DNA of 45,496 nt from Dysgonomonas sp. Marseille-P4361 (GTDB lineage Bacteria > Bacteroidota > Bacteroidia > Bacteroidales > Dysgonomonadaceae): positions 1-45,496 of the forward strand of contig NZ_OPYL01000011.1 of assembly GCF_900343125.1 (NCBI RefSeq), given 5' to 3'. A model generated the notes under the pieces. The model was not told where the DNA came from, searched no databases, and saw nothing but the letters and a program-made list of their open reading frames with translations. Every line of letters begins with the position of its first letter. The stretch's first letter is position 1. This document shows, piece by piece, positions 14,201 to 22,939 of the stretch. The translations under genes and the position numbers were made by a program.

Positions 14201-15290
14201 CGGCTATACTGAGGTCGGTGATTTCCAGTTTTTTGTAACCATTGTTGACCGAAAAGATGCTCAGCGTATCCAATACCTTGCGGCGCAGCTGATGAATCAC
14301 CGTTTGGCTATACAGTTCGTACGAATTGATGATTTCACTTGCATTGCCCGACAAGTTGCCCGAACCCGACAATCCTGCCAGTGTAGGCGATGTCAGTCGA
14401 TGTGCCGAGATAATCTTCTGGAAGATGATTTCATCTACATTGTTGTACAAGTCGGCATTGTTGCTAGCAGTGTATGAGGTTACTACGGGTTTCACTTCCT
14501 GACTTTCGCCCCAAAGCACCACGATGCTGTTTGCGCCATTTGTTCCTGCATAACTATTTTCTATATCGCGCTGAAATTGTGCTTTCTGTCCATCGCTAGG
14601 GTTGCTAGGCATGGTGATGATGGTGGAAGGCACAAAGCCGTTGTTGATCGAATTGCGGTAAAATCTGCCCAGCAATCCGTCGGCTTCGATATAGTTCAGT
14701 GCCGAATAGTATTGCGGTACGGGGTAGTAGTCGAGACTAGGCTCATAGTCTTTGTAATAGAAGAGATAAGGCACGCCCTTCTGCATTTCTTCGCTGCCAT
14801 AGGCTTTCACCTCAACGGGCGCATATTTTCCGTATGTTTTCCGCCAGTCGTTGGCCAGGAAGAAAGTCTGGTAGATGCCGTATTCGTTGACCTGCCCTAC
14901 GCGTATCTTGCTAAAGTCGGTATGGTAAAGGCTAACGGTCTTACCATTTTCGTTGAGGATGACCTGAAAGCAATAGCCGCCAAAGGTGACATAATCTTTA
15001 GCCACTTTCTCTATCAGCGCGTTCCAGTCGTCGTTGGGGTTGGGTTGCCCGTAATATTGGCTATCGTCCAAGCCCGCCCCGCAGATGTAGGTTACTTTGT
15101 TTTCTATCACCGCCTTGTTGATCGCCGACTCGTTGTTGAGTTCTATAACACGTTGCGGAAGGAGGTTGTCGCGGTCGTAGTTGATCCATCCTTTGAGGTT
15201 GCGGGTAAAGGTGGGATAGCTTTTTACGGCTTCGGAGAGTTTGATAATGCTGTACTTCTTTTCCTCTTTGTTGTTCATATGATTCTGCAT
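14172..15290 (-). CDS. phage portal protein
   Basis: This 372-residue protein matches Bacteroidetes phage portals in order and style. The N-terminus has NLKGWINYDRDNLLPQRVIE, followed by the typical NKAVIENKVTYICGAGL, FGGYCFQVI, and an ILW-like core (LGRFYRNSINNGFVPS). The long helix region is followed by FQKIISAHRLTSPTLAGLSG and the helical tail. The start is ATG 15290 or the fifth codon at 15278. As the portal it would form the dodecameric DNA gate at the capsid vertex. It is alone: no terminase, capsid or connector gene adjoins it. A terminator directly upstream insulates it, and a TTATCTATA element lies 22 bp before its ATG. Confidence 0.8.
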   Translation of the reverse strand: MQNHMNNKEEKKYSIIKLSEAVKSYPTFTRNLKGWINYDRDNLLPQRVIELNNESAINKAVIENKVTYICGAGLDDSQYYGQPNPNDDWNALIEKVAKDYVTFGGYCFQVILNENGKTVSLYHTDFSKIRVGQVNEYGIYQTFFLANDWRKTYGKYAPVEVKAYGSEEMQKGVPYLFYYKDYEPSLDYYPVPQYYSALNYIEADGLLGRFYRNSINNGFVPSTIITMPSNPSDGQKAQFQRDIENSYAGTNGANSIVVLWGESQEVKPVVTSYTASNNADLYNNVDEIIFQKIISAHRLTSPTLAGLSGSGNLSGNASEIINSYELYSQTVIHQLRRKVLDTLSIFSVNNGYKKLEITDLSIAEKITPKQEA

Positions 15291-15311
15291 TTAAGTAATT
15301 ATCTGTTTGTG

Positions 15312-15333
15312 TATAGATAATTTTGTGGAAAAG
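15312..15333 (-). promoter_or_regulatory. shared phage-gene upstream element, portal copy
   Basis: On the minus strand this reads CTTTTCCAC, then AAAA, then TTATCTATA, 22 bp before the portal ATG. An AGATAA ten bases further makes an inverted repeat TTATCT-N10-AGATAA that is seen only at this copy. Confidence 0.45.
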
Positions 15334-15341
15334 AGATGAAA

Positions 15342-15375
15342 AAGAGCGAGAAGCCCGAATAGGTTTCTCGCTCTT
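15342..15375 (-). terminator. terminator upstream of portal gene
   Basis: AAGAGCGAGAA and TTCTCGCTCTT pair, with a T run on the minus strand. No protein gene ends just upstream of it, so it either insulates the portal or ends a small RNA. Confidence 0.75.
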
Positions 15376-15554
15376 ACTGCGTGTGTGAAGCGTTCTTCAA
15401 TCTGTATATATTATATAGTTGAATAACCGTAATGCAAAATGCTAACGTGTCATTTTTTATCTTCTGCTATGCTACCTCACTTACAAATGAGATAAAGAGA
15501 TAGAACATGTAAAATAGAGAGTCTTTTTTGCATCGTTTTGCACTCTGTTTGTAT
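15342..15554 (-). ncRNA. candidate small RNA between VIT protein and portal
   Basis: A TAACTTTG box (15561-15568, fits TAnnTTTG) and the terminator at 15342-15375 frame about 210 bp on the minus strand. The only open frame in it is an 18-codon one starting MQKRLSIL. The VIT gene has its own terminator before this point, so an independent transcript is the simplest reading. It could also be the remnant of a short gene. Confidence 0.35.
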
Positions 15555-15560
15555 AGAGTA

Positions 15561-15568
15561 CAAAGTTA
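15561..15568 (-). promoter_or_regulatory. -7 promoter box of candidate small RNA
   Basis: TAACTTTG on the minus strand, matching TAnnTTTG, with no protein gene behind it before the next terminator. Confidence 0.35.
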
Positions 15569-15604
15569 ATTGAAAGTTCCTATAATTAGATACTTATGCG
15601 AATA

Positions 15605-15640
15605 AAAAAGCGAGATCCCCGATTGGGGTTCCCGCTTTTC
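15605..15640 (-). terminator. terminator of VIT/VWA gene
   Basis: AAAAGCGAGATCCCC and GGGGTTCCCGCTTTT pair around GATT, with a T run on the minus strand, 23 bp beyond the stop at 15663. Confidence 0.8.
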
Positions 15641-15662
15641 TTGGATTAGCTCAATTGAGTTT

Positions 15663-18600
15663 CTAGAACTCTATTTCTCCGATCTCTACTTCGCCCTGCG
15701 CCTCTTCGAGACGAAGCATTATTGTCTTTTTAGTTTCCTGAGGTGTGCCGTAACGCGTAAAAACATCGAGGTAAATAGTTGTAGGCCCTATCAGCGTTTG
15801 TTCGTTTGTACCAAAATAGTCGGCCGCAATAACGTATTTTCCTTTTGGTGCTTTCTTGATAAGGAAAGCCTCCGGACCATAACCATCTCGATAGTCGCGG
15901 GTAATCATGCCCAGTGCTTTCGTTTTTGGATTGCTGTAATAACATTTTTCGTCGTTCGGATCCGTTACCCAAAGATCCATATCGGTATTGTCCGTATCCC
16001 AGTTGAGAACGATGCGAACATCGACAGGCATATTGAAGATCAGACGCTCGTCGATCTTACTGATATCCAAACTCTTCTTTCCTTTGGCTATAATATTGTT
16101 TATTTCTTCTACGGCAAATACTTCTATTTCCCAAAATCGATCATCCCAACGGCGGACAATCACTTCGTAGAGTTCATCTATCGCCTTCTGATACTCTTTG
16201 TTTTCGGCATAAGCCAGACCCAAATCGCGGAACGACTGTGGCTCTTCGGGACGTAATTCTTTCACCTTTTCAAACATTGGGATGGCATACTCAAAATAGC
16301 CTAACTGCTGCAAACGATGCGCCAACACTCTGAGAAGGCGATAATCGTCGAGCTTCATTTCGGCCAGATTGCTGAGGATAAGAAGTGCATCTTCTTTCAG
16401 TCCACGTGTTTCGAACAGGGAAGCTACATCTAGATAGAAGGATGGTGCTGTCTGATAATCTTTCTTGAAAACGAGGTAAGCAGCGTAGAGTTCATCATTA
16501 CTCTTCTCTTTCAGTTCTGTCATGTACGGAGCATCCGACTCCCAAGCCTTGATAGAAATAGTGCCTCTGCTTTCCTCACCTGCTTCTTCCTCTTTGGCTT
16601 TAGATCGTTCCACAGCTACACCCGGAGCCATATCGTACAAGGCTTCTGACACCATATCCGAAGATTCTATCCTTATGGCTGATGCTGAGAGTTCGTCTCG
16701 CCTTACTTCTCCATAACCGGTGACTACTACTTCGTCCAGATGTTGACTATCTTCCTCGATACGAATCTCCACTGTCTTATTGTCGGTAACAGTCATTTCT
16801 TTGGTCTTAAAGCCTACATATCTAAATTCCAATACTTCGTTCCAATTGGCTTTTATAGAGAATTGCCCGTCCACATCAGATATTACACCCAGATTGGTTC
16901 CTTTAATGGCTACGGTAACACCAATGGCAGGTTCACCCGTACTATCTTCTTTTATTACGCCGTCGACTGTATAATCTCCTCTGCCTCCAGTACGAATAGT
17001 ATATTCTACCTTTGGAGGTTCATATCCTTTATCTACAACTTTAGGCGGTTTATAAGCTTTTAAGACGATGGATACTTTCTCGTCACCTTTTACGGTCATG
17101 CTTTTCGACTGGTAACCATTAAGTATAAACGCGAGTTTATCGTCCTTAAATGCTTTGATATAGAAATGTCCGTCATTAGAAGCCTGAACTTTTTTTGCAA
17201 GACGACCTTCTAGTTGAACAGTAGCCGAAAGAGGGTTTCCTTTCTCGTCCTTTATAGTACCCTCTATGACGTATTCTTTCTTGGGTTCCTCATCCCACCA
17301 TTTTTTGCGGTAGTCCCACAGTTGTATAGCATTATTGATGCGTTCTTCCACGTCTATAGCACGCGACTTATCCATATCTTTGCGTATGCGGTAATACTCT
17401 TCTCTCAGTTCTTCGGGCGGAGTGATGTCATGTTCGATATAATCGCCGACGGTTTCGAGTACGATGAGCGATGTGTTGCGGGTAACAATATTGTACTTCT
17501 TACCCAATCGTTCTATATCTCTTTTGTTTTCGTCGTACAGCATATCCAGTTCGGCAATGCGCTTGGCTGCCCAAAGGCGTTCGACCATGTTATCATAATC
17601 GGCAGCTGCACTGCTGTTGATCGATACACGCTCGGTATGACTGACACGTTTTCCGTTGCCAAATTTAAGTGTAATGGTAGCCGATCCGCTCTTCAACTTT
17701 CCGGCAATGGATATACCCTGTCTGGCATTGATGATCGTTCCTGAGGTGGTTATATCTTCAACTTCGTTTTTGTTGTAATCGATATCGATCAGGCGAAGCG
17801 ACTCGCTGCTCAACTGTTCCATAGCCTCATCTAGTGTTTGCTGCATCAGGTTTACAAACGTTCCTCCGCTGGTAGATGCCAGGTATTTGAGCATACTGTA
17901 ATCGGCTTTCAGCATCGAGTTGATTGTCGTTATAGGTGTTTGTCCTATAAGCGGAACGACCTTACCAAAGTTGCTCAACCCATCGGAGAAGAACAAGATT
18001 TCATCTGCTTTGACCGACGAAAGGTTCAACGTTCCCAACTGTGTGCCTCCGTCGTAGATGGTTTCTTTGAGAGCTGTTTTCAATTGGCTCCAGTCACCGT
18101 TCTTAATCGTAAATCGTTGCGATTTAAGCTCTTTGTAATTGAATTTATAGAGATTGACCGAAAGGTTTTTAAGTTTCCCAAAATAACGATCCAACAATTG
18201 GCTCTCCAAGTCGAAATTACGCTCGCTCATCGACGAGGATGCATCCCAAAACAAAGCAATCGATTTGGACTTCGATTTTTCTTTTTGCACCACTTCTGGG
18301 AATAGTTGTGTGTAGAAAACCGTTTGCTTGCCTATCTTGCCACGTTCTACATAGAGTTGTATATCGTTTTTTACAGGTACCGAAAATACAATCTGTCCCT
18401 TTCCTTTATAGTTCTTCATCGAGTAAGAAGCCATATAAGCTTCGCCCGACTGCGAAAAAGAAAAGTTGCCCCAAGGCGTTTCATCTACCTTCGGTTGCTG
18501 ATCTTTGCCATGCACCACAAGGTTGACACTAAAGTCTCCGATCTTGTCGCGATACTCTACCGGCAGAAAGAACTGGTATTTGCCATTATCGGCTTTCAGT

Positions 18601-19058
18601 TCTTGTTCGTAGGCAATAACAACACGGCGCGATCCTCTTGCGGTGAGTGGATAGACGCGTGTACGGAAGTTGTTACCTGAGGTTTTCTCCAGCAATCCGG
18701 GATCGACTCCCCGACGGACGATAGACTCAAAAGCTTTTTGTCCCTTTGCTTTATCTACCGTAACACCTTCGCGCAGCTTTCCATTGATGTCGAGAGCAAA
18801 ACGTGAAATGCTCTGCCCGTCGGCAAGGGGGAACTCCAATTCGCCCTCCATCACGCGGGTGTTGGGGTTGTAAAAAGTCATATCTACTGTCGTAACAGCC
18901 AATGCTCCTACAACTTTTACATCTACCTTGATCTGCGATATTTCGATCGGTTTTTCCCCTATTTTCAGGTCTTTGATGTCTATTCGGGGAGTTAGCACTT
19001 GCGCCCAGCTCGCCATTGTTGCAAGCAATAACACAAATAGGAAGAGCTTCTTTTTCAT
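15663..19058 (-). CDS. VIT-VWA surface protein with CarboxypepD_reg repeats, SusC-like motif, TPR and DUF2135
   Basis: The start at ATG 19058 (MKKKLFLFVLLLATMASWAQ) gives a clear signal peptide; an upstream ATG at 19139 would hide it. The 1131-residue product has a VIT domain (about 23-150) and a von Willebrand A domain (265-435) with the metal site DASSS at 272-276. Two carboxypeptidase-regulatory-like beta domains follow (596-668 and 697-768), then a SusC-like TonB-box/plug start (LDEVVVTGYG, 774-783, then DMAPGVAV). TPR helices (about 870-985) and a C-terminal DUF2135 domain (VLNWDTDNTDMDLWV, about 1010-1085) complete it. This is a multi-adaptor envelope protein. The plug-like piece has no barrel and must be a fused adaptor. 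Monocistronic. Confidence 0.8.
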   Translation of the reverse strand: MKKKLFLFVLLLATMASWAQVLTPRIDIKDLKIGEKPIEISQIKVDVKVVGALAVTTVDMTFYNPNTRVMEGELEFPLADGQSISRFALDINGKLREGVTVDKAKGQKAFESIVRRGVDPGLLEKTSGNNFRTRVYPLTARGSRRVVIAYEQELKADNGKYQFFLPVEYRDKIGDFSVNLVVHGKDQQPKVDETPWGNFSFSQSGEAYMASYSMKNYKGKGQIVFSVPVKNDIQLYVERGKIGKQTVFYTQLFPEVVQKEKSKSKSIALFWDASSSMSERNFDLESQLLDRYFGKLKNLSVNLYKFNYKELKSQRFTIKNGDWSQLKTALKETIYDGGTQLGTLNLSSVKADEILFFSDGLSNFGKVVPLIGQTPITTINSMLKADYSMLKYLASTSGGTFVNLMQQTLDEAMEQLSSESLRLIDIDYNKNEVEDITTSGTIINARQGISIAGKLKSGSATITLKFGNGKRVSHTERVSINSSAAADYDNMVERLWAAKRIAELDMLYDENKRDIERLGKKYNIVTRNTSLIVLETVGDYIEHDITPPEELREEYYRIRKDMDKSRAIDVEERINNAIQLWDYRKKWWDEEPKKEYVIEGTIKDEKGNPLSATVQLEGRLAKKVQASNDGHFYIKAFKDDKLAFILNGYQSKSMTVKGDEKVSIVLKAYKPPKVVDKGYEPPKVEYTIRTGGRGDYTVDGVIKEDSTGEPAIGVTVAIKGTNLGVISDVDGQFSIKANWNEVLEFRYVGFKTKEMTVTDNKTVEIRIEEDSQHLDEVVVTGYGEVRRDELSASAIRIESSDMVSEALYDMAPGVAVERSKAKEEEAGEESRGTISIKAWESDAPYMTELKEKSNDELYAAYLVFKKDYQTAPSFYLDVASLFETRGLKEDALLILSNLAEMKLDDYRLLRVLAHRLQQLGYFEYAIPMFEKVKELRPEEPQSFRDLGLAYAENKEYQKAIDELYEVIVRRWDDRFWEIEVFAVEEINNIIAKGKKSLDISKIDERLIFNMPVDVRIVLNWDTDNTDMDLWVTDPNDEKCYYSNPKTKALGMITRDYRDGYGPEAFLIKKAPKGKYVIAADYFGTNEQTLIGPTTIYLDVFTRYGTPQETKKTIMLRLEEAQGEVEIGEIEF

Positions 19059-19140
19059 AAGCTTATGCTTTAAGGTGTGAGTTTTGTTAAAATCAAAGTT
19101 AACAGAAAGTTTGGGAAACGAGCCATTTATTTGAAACAAA

Positions 19141-19168
19141 AACGAGAAACCTTGTAGGGCTTCTCGTT
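19141..19168 (-). terminator. terminator of metallophosphoesterase operon
   Basis: AACGAGAA and TTCTCGTT pair around 12 nt, with a T run on the minus strand. In sequence it resembles the hairpin at 15342-15375 (CGAGAAGCCC-N5-GGTTTCTCG in one orientation). Confidence 0.7.
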
Positions 19169-19205
19169 TGTTAGGGGTGTATGATAATTCTATAAAAGGG
19201 ACGAA

Positions 19206-19700
19206 TTATTGTTCCAGCATCTCTTCGGGAATATTGATTCGCCCCGAACCGTCAACAAGCCATTTGCCATCTTCTTCAACTACCTTTAAGATTAATTCAA
19301 ATTCATAAAAATTTATCCATTTCAGATGAACGTAACCTTCCTTCTCATCGTAAGAAGATAGCTCAAAGCCTTCGTCGGGATAATCTTGCGCATCGAATAT
19401 GGGGTCGAAACCTAGTCCCAGTTCGGGATCTTCTTTCCAGGCTTGGTCAACCATTCTCTTATATTCTGCTTTGAACGATTCGGTTACCATACCACAAGAT
19501 GCCACCCACTCGTCGGCAGATAATCCACTGCCTATATAGCCCTTGATAAAGTTCAAAGCGACTTGTACTCCGTTGGGCTGCTCTTCAATCTTAGTTATAG
19601 AACCCAAATCAACATCAACGGCCGCCTCATTCTTCTGCTTAGACTGACCACAGGCAAAGAAGAAGATCAGAAGAGCGAGATAAGTGACGGCTTGTTTCAT
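19206..19700 (-). CDS. lipoprotein of unknown function (DUF3828-like)
   Basis: This 164-residue lipoprotein has a signal ending FFAC (Cys17). The body has VALNFIKGYIGSGLSADEWV and, late, a KWLVDGSGRINIPEEM end, a pattern of small alpha+beta NTF2-like or DUF3828-type domains. It lies 27 bp downstream of a metallophosphoesterase gene, probably co-transcribed, and a terminator follows. The function is unknown. Confidence 0.6.
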   Translation of the reverse strand: MKQAVTYLALLIFFFACGQSKQKNEAAVDVDLGSITKIEEQPNGVQVALNFIKGYIGSGLSADEWVASCGMVTESFKAEYKRMVDQAWKEDPELGLGFDPIFDAQDYPDEGFELSSYDEKEGYVHLKWINFYEFELILKVVEEDGKWLVDGSGRINIPEEMLEQ

Positions 19701-19727
19701 GATGCTATTATCTGTTTGTCCTTACTG

Positions 19728-20735
19728 CTATTTTACTTCTTCTGCTTTAGGAGCAAAAGTTGTAGGATAGTGTACCGGATAAATGATTTCTCCGCCACGC
19801 AGACGAATATAGGTTGAGAATTCGTGTTTACCTTCTTCCAGTTCGATCACGCGGCAACCGTTAAGTCCTAAATCGTTGTAAACGGTATTTCCTCCGGTGA
19901 AGCGTCCGTAAGCAAGGTAGATTCCCTGATATTCGCCAATATAGTCGTTGTTGTGATCGTGTCCTACGAATGTTCCCATCACATCGCCAGCCATACGCAT
20001 AGCAGCAAACATACCTGTGTTAAGTACACCGTTGCATTCTTTCTCATCTTTGTTGCCTATCAGCTGATCGTACTTTTCAGCTTTCATGATAGCATATTCT
20101 GCCAAAGGGATGTGGAAGAAAGCCAATGCCGGAAGCGGTTTGTCGCCATTTTCTTTGGTGTAAGCTGCGCTTTGGGCACGATACCAGTCTACCTGATTGA
20201 AGTTGAACCAGTCGTATCCTCTAATCTCTTTGATAGGGCTGTATGCTCCCGAATCGAAGTGATACAGCAATGCGCCTACTTGATCATTTGTGCTGTTTTT
20301 TACTTCGATGATATAGTTGCCTACTCCCTCCAGTGCTTTGTCGCCCGCCTGAGCAAGACAATAAGGTTTTTGCATGGCATGATCCATTAGTTGCTGACGT
20401 GTTACGTTATATTCGTCGTCATGATTGCCAAAGACATAAGTCCAAGGGATTTTTCGTTTGATAACCTGAGCAAATACATCATCCAAGCCTTCTTTGGCAG
20501 GATGAGAAAAGACGATATCGCCCGTAAATACTACCAAGTCGGGTTTTTCTTTGTCCAGTGCTTCGTTGATCAGCTTGATTGCTGTTTCCGAAGCCAGTGT
20601 ATCTTTTTGGTAATGAACATCGGTAAATTGTACAATTTTAAATTTTCCTTCTTTGTTGAATTTTAACACATGGTTTTGTGCGCTCACCGAAAAGATCGCC
20701 ATCAGGGTGATCAAGGTTAATACGGTTCTTTTCAT
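19728..20735 (-). CDS. secreted calcineurin-like metallophosphoesterase
   Basis: This 335-residue protein has a signal peptide (MKRTVLTLITLMAIFSVSAQ). It carries the dinuclear-metal motifs of the calcineurin superfamily in order: FTDVHYQ (residues 37-43), VVFTGDIVF (68-76), FGNHDDEYN (102-110), FHIPLAEY and a late GHDHNNDY. Such exported enzymes hydrolyse phosphomonoesters or diesters in the periplasm and are related to purple-acid-phosphatase-like proteins. A lipoprotein gene follows after 27 bp. The substrate cannot be read from the sequence. Confidence 0.85.
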   Translation of the reverse strand: MKRTVLTLITLMAIFSVSAQNHVLKFNKEGKFKIVQFTDVHYQKDTLASETAIKLINEALDKEKPDLVVFTGDIVFSHPAKEGLDDVFAQVIKRKIPWTYVFGNHDDEYNVTRQQLMDHAMQKPYCLAQAGDKALEGVGNYIIEVKNSTNDQVGALLYHFDSGAYSPIKEIRGYDWFNFNQVDWYRAQSAAYTKENGDKPLPALAFFHIPLAEYAIMKAEKYDQLIGNKDEKECNGVLNTGMFAAMRMAGDVMGTFVGHDHNNDYIGEYQGIYLAYGRFTGGNTVYNDLGLNGCRVIELEEGKHEFSTYIRLRGGEIIYPVHYPTTFAPKAEEVK

Positions 20736-20878
20736 GTTTTTTTAAAGTTATAATTTTGGTTTGTGCGCTAAAGGTACAAAATAAAAGATTTCGCCGCTAC
20801 TACATTCGTTTTTTATGCTATCTATAACAGCTTTGTAAAAAAAATAGACTGAAACTAGGATAATTATTGCTAAATCCA

Positions 20879-20886
20879 TACATTTG
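20879..20886 (+). promoter_or_regulatory. -7 promoter box of GH99-like gene
   Basis: TACATTTG fits TAnnTTTG and lies 66 bp before ATG 20953. Confidence 0.45.
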
Positions 20887-20952
20887 GAGGTCTGTTAATA
20901 AAGCAGCATTGCCCAATATGAATGATGTTAACAATTAAACTAAACATGCCTT

Positions 20953-22176
20953 ATGAAAAATATGCATAAAACGATTACAATCCTTTTGTCGGCACTCTTA
21001 TTTATCGGTCTGACCTCAACTTCGTGCCAACAAGATGCAAAAGAATCAACTGATAACCAAAGCAAAAAGTCGGAATACATCGTAGCGGCTTACATCTGGC
21101 CTTCGTGTCACGACGATCAGCCAAAGGGACATGATATTCTCTGGCCCGACGGCGAGGGTGAGTGGGAAGTGATAAAGAAAGGGACTCCCCGATTTGAAGG
21201 ACATTACCAACCCAAAGTGCCTCTATGGGGTTACGAAATGGACAACGACCCGAAGGTGATGGAAAAATGGATTGATGCGGCTACCGACCACGGGGTGAAT
21301 ACTTTCATCTTCGACTGGTACTGGTACGACGAAGGTCCTTTCCTCGAAAGCAGCCTCAACGACGGTTTTCTCAAAGCATCGAACAACGAAAAGATGAATT
21401 TCTACATCATGTGGGCAAACCACGATGTAAAGCGCAATTACTGGAATGTACACCGCTATGCTGACGATACGTCTATCCTTTGGGATGCCACTGTAGACTG
21501 GGAAAACTTCAAGATTATTGTCGACCGCGTTATCAATCAGTATTTCAAACGTCCGAATTACCTGAAATTTAACGGCGCACCTGTATTTTCCACTTTCGAC
21601 CTCAACAAGTTTATCCATAGCTTTGGCAGCATAGAAGAGGCTAAGAAAGCAATCGACTACTTCCGCGAAGAGGTGAAGAAAGCAGGCTTCCCCGATCTGC
21701 ACTTCCAATCCATTGTAGGTGGAGGTTACCCCAACGAAGACTTTGTAAACCGAATAGAGCAACTGGGAATCAACAGTATGACGAATTACAACTGGGGCGG
21801 GCCTTTTGCAGAAGACTATATCCGATGGGCTGAAGAGTCGATGGACAGACTGCAGAAATGGGATGAAGCCTTGTCGATACCGTTCTTCCCGAATGCAACG
21901 ATAGGCTGGGACGACACGCCACGTTTTCCCGAAAAAACAAAGCTAGATCTTATTCACTACAACAACTCGCCAACCAGCTTTGCGGCTTATCTGCAAAGGG
22001 CGAAAGAGTATGCCGACGCTCACCCCGATCAGCCGAAACTGATTACCGTATTTTCGTGGAACGAGTGGGTAGAGGGTGGCTATCTGCTACCTGATGCGAA
22101 GTATGGATTTGGCTATCTGGAAGCGGTGAAAGACATCATAGTGGATGGCAAATACGAACGGTATAAGAGGAAGTAA
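20953..22176 (+). CDS. GH99/WbsX-like glycosidase lipoprotein
   Basis: This 407-residue lipoprotein has a signal ending STSC (Cys25). It contains VAAYIWPSCHDDQPKGHDIL near the N-terminus and FIFDWYWYDEGPFLE, then FPNATIGWDDTPRF and VFSWNEWVEGGYLLPD. These are hallmarks of the GH99-like/WbsX (TIM-barrel) family, whose members act as endo-alpha-mannosidases or other glycosidases, or accompany polysaccharide synthesis. The EWVEGGYL text is the typical end of the barrel. It is monocistronic with a bidirectional terminator behind it. The family is clear; the substrate is not. Confidence 0.8.
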   Translation: MKNMHKTITILLSALLFIGLTSTSCQQDAKESTDNQSKKSEYIVAAYIWPSCHDDQPKGHDILWPDGEGEWEVIKKGTPRFEGHYQPKVPLWGYEMDNDPKVMEKWIDAATDHGVNTFIFDWYWYDEGPFLESSLNDGFLKASNNEKMNFYIMWANHDVKRNYWNVHRYADDTSILWDATVDWENFKIIVDRVINQYFKRPNYLKFNGAPVFSTFDLNKFIHSFGSIEEAKKAIDYFREEVKKAGFPDLHFQSIVGGGYPNEDFVNRIEQLGINSMTNYNWGGPFAEDYIRWAEESMDRLQKWDEALSIPFFPNATIGWDDTPRFPEKTKLDLIHYNNSPTSFAAYLQRAKEYADAHPDQPKLITVFSWNEWVEGGYLLPDAKYGFGYLEAVKDIIVDGKYERYKRK

Positions 22177-22207
22177 AAAGGCTTCAAGCACATTCATGTA
22201 AAAATAA

Positions 22208-22242
22208 AAAAAGAACTCCTCATCTGCGTGGGGAGTTCTTTT
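22208..22242. terminator. bidirectional terminator between GH99-like and PACE genes
   Basis: AAAAGAACTCC and GGAGTTCTTTT pair with A and T runs on both sides, serving the two convergent genes. Confidence 0.85.
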
Positions 22243-22265
22243 ATTTTTATAGGGGGAACGATAGT

Positions 22266-22730
22266 CTATTTTTGCCGAGGGTGCGTTTTGTCGTAATGAT
22301 ATACCAAAGACAGACGCAGCTTGTCGTAGCACCAGTTGAAAACGATGGTGTACGGGAAGAAGAACAGCAACATTCCTGCTTCGAGGAAGAAGGCATCTAT
22401 GACCGTCATACTGAATATCAGGGCTATGGTTGGCGCAGTGAGGAGGATAAGACCTACTTCGAAACAAGTGCCGTGCAATACACGCACAAGGAGGTTTTTC
22501 TTAAACTTGTAGCGGTTTTGCAACTTGTCGAAAATGACGTTAAACAAATAATTCCAAAGCATCGCTATTACCGACACCACCACTGCCAGCGCTCCCGATT
22601 CGTGCATCGGTTTGCCCGACACAAAGGAGATAATGGGTGCGCTGAGAATAATCCCGACCACCTCGTAAGACAAGGCATGAAACGATCTTTCGATGGGACT
22701 TCTTGCTCTGATATGTTCTATTAGTTTCAT
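22266..22730 (-). CDS. PACE-family multidrug efflux transporter
   Basis: This 154-residue membrane protein contains two copies of the bacterial transmembrane-pair domain. The first is RSFHALSYEVVGIILSAPII (with a membrane Glu at residue 23, the position of the proton-coupling acid in AceI); the second is RVLHGTCFEVGLILLTAPTI. The internal duplication and length match the PACE family of proton-driven drug and polyamine exporters. Its own promoter box TACCTTTG lies upstream at 22753-22760. Confidence 0.85.
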   Translation of the reverse strand: MKLIEHIRARSPIERSFHALSYEVVGIILSAPIISFVSGKPMHESGALAVVVSVIAMLWNYLFNVIFDKLQNRYKFKKNLLVRVLHGTCFEVGLILLTAPTIALIFSMTVIDAFFLEAGMLLFFFPYTIVFNWCYDKLRLSLVYHYDKTHPRQK

Positions 22731-22752
22731 TTTATAAAATCTGCTTTAGTGT

Positions 22753-22760
22753 CAAAGGTA
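22753..22760 (-). promoter_or_regulatory. -7 promoter box of PACE gene
   Basis: TACCTTTG on the minus strand fits TAnnTTTG, 22 bp before ATG 22730. Confidence 0.5.
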
Positions 22761-22861
22761 CAAAATTTGAGCCAAAGAGTGTTTACTGACAACTGATTTT
22801 CATAGCATTTACCGCCCCCTACTCTCATTCTTTTGCTCGGTGATGACATACGTAAAACAAA

Positions 22862-22897
22862 AAAACCCTGAAACGAAGCTTATCGTTACAGGGTTTT
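22862..22897 (-). terminator. terminator of FISUMP gene 1
   Basis: AAAACCCTG and CAGGGTTTT pair, with an inner AACGA/TCGTT stem and a T run on the minus strand, 42 bp beyond the stop at 22940. Confidence 0.8.
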
Positions 22898-22939
22898 ATT
22901 ATCTATTCTTGTATTGTTATAATAAACTTACTGCTTTTT

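Noticed and set aside
186-15290. One intact prophage covering the left part
   Set aside because: Host-type operons on both strands separate the phage genes, no integrase or regulator is present, and the gene order is broken.
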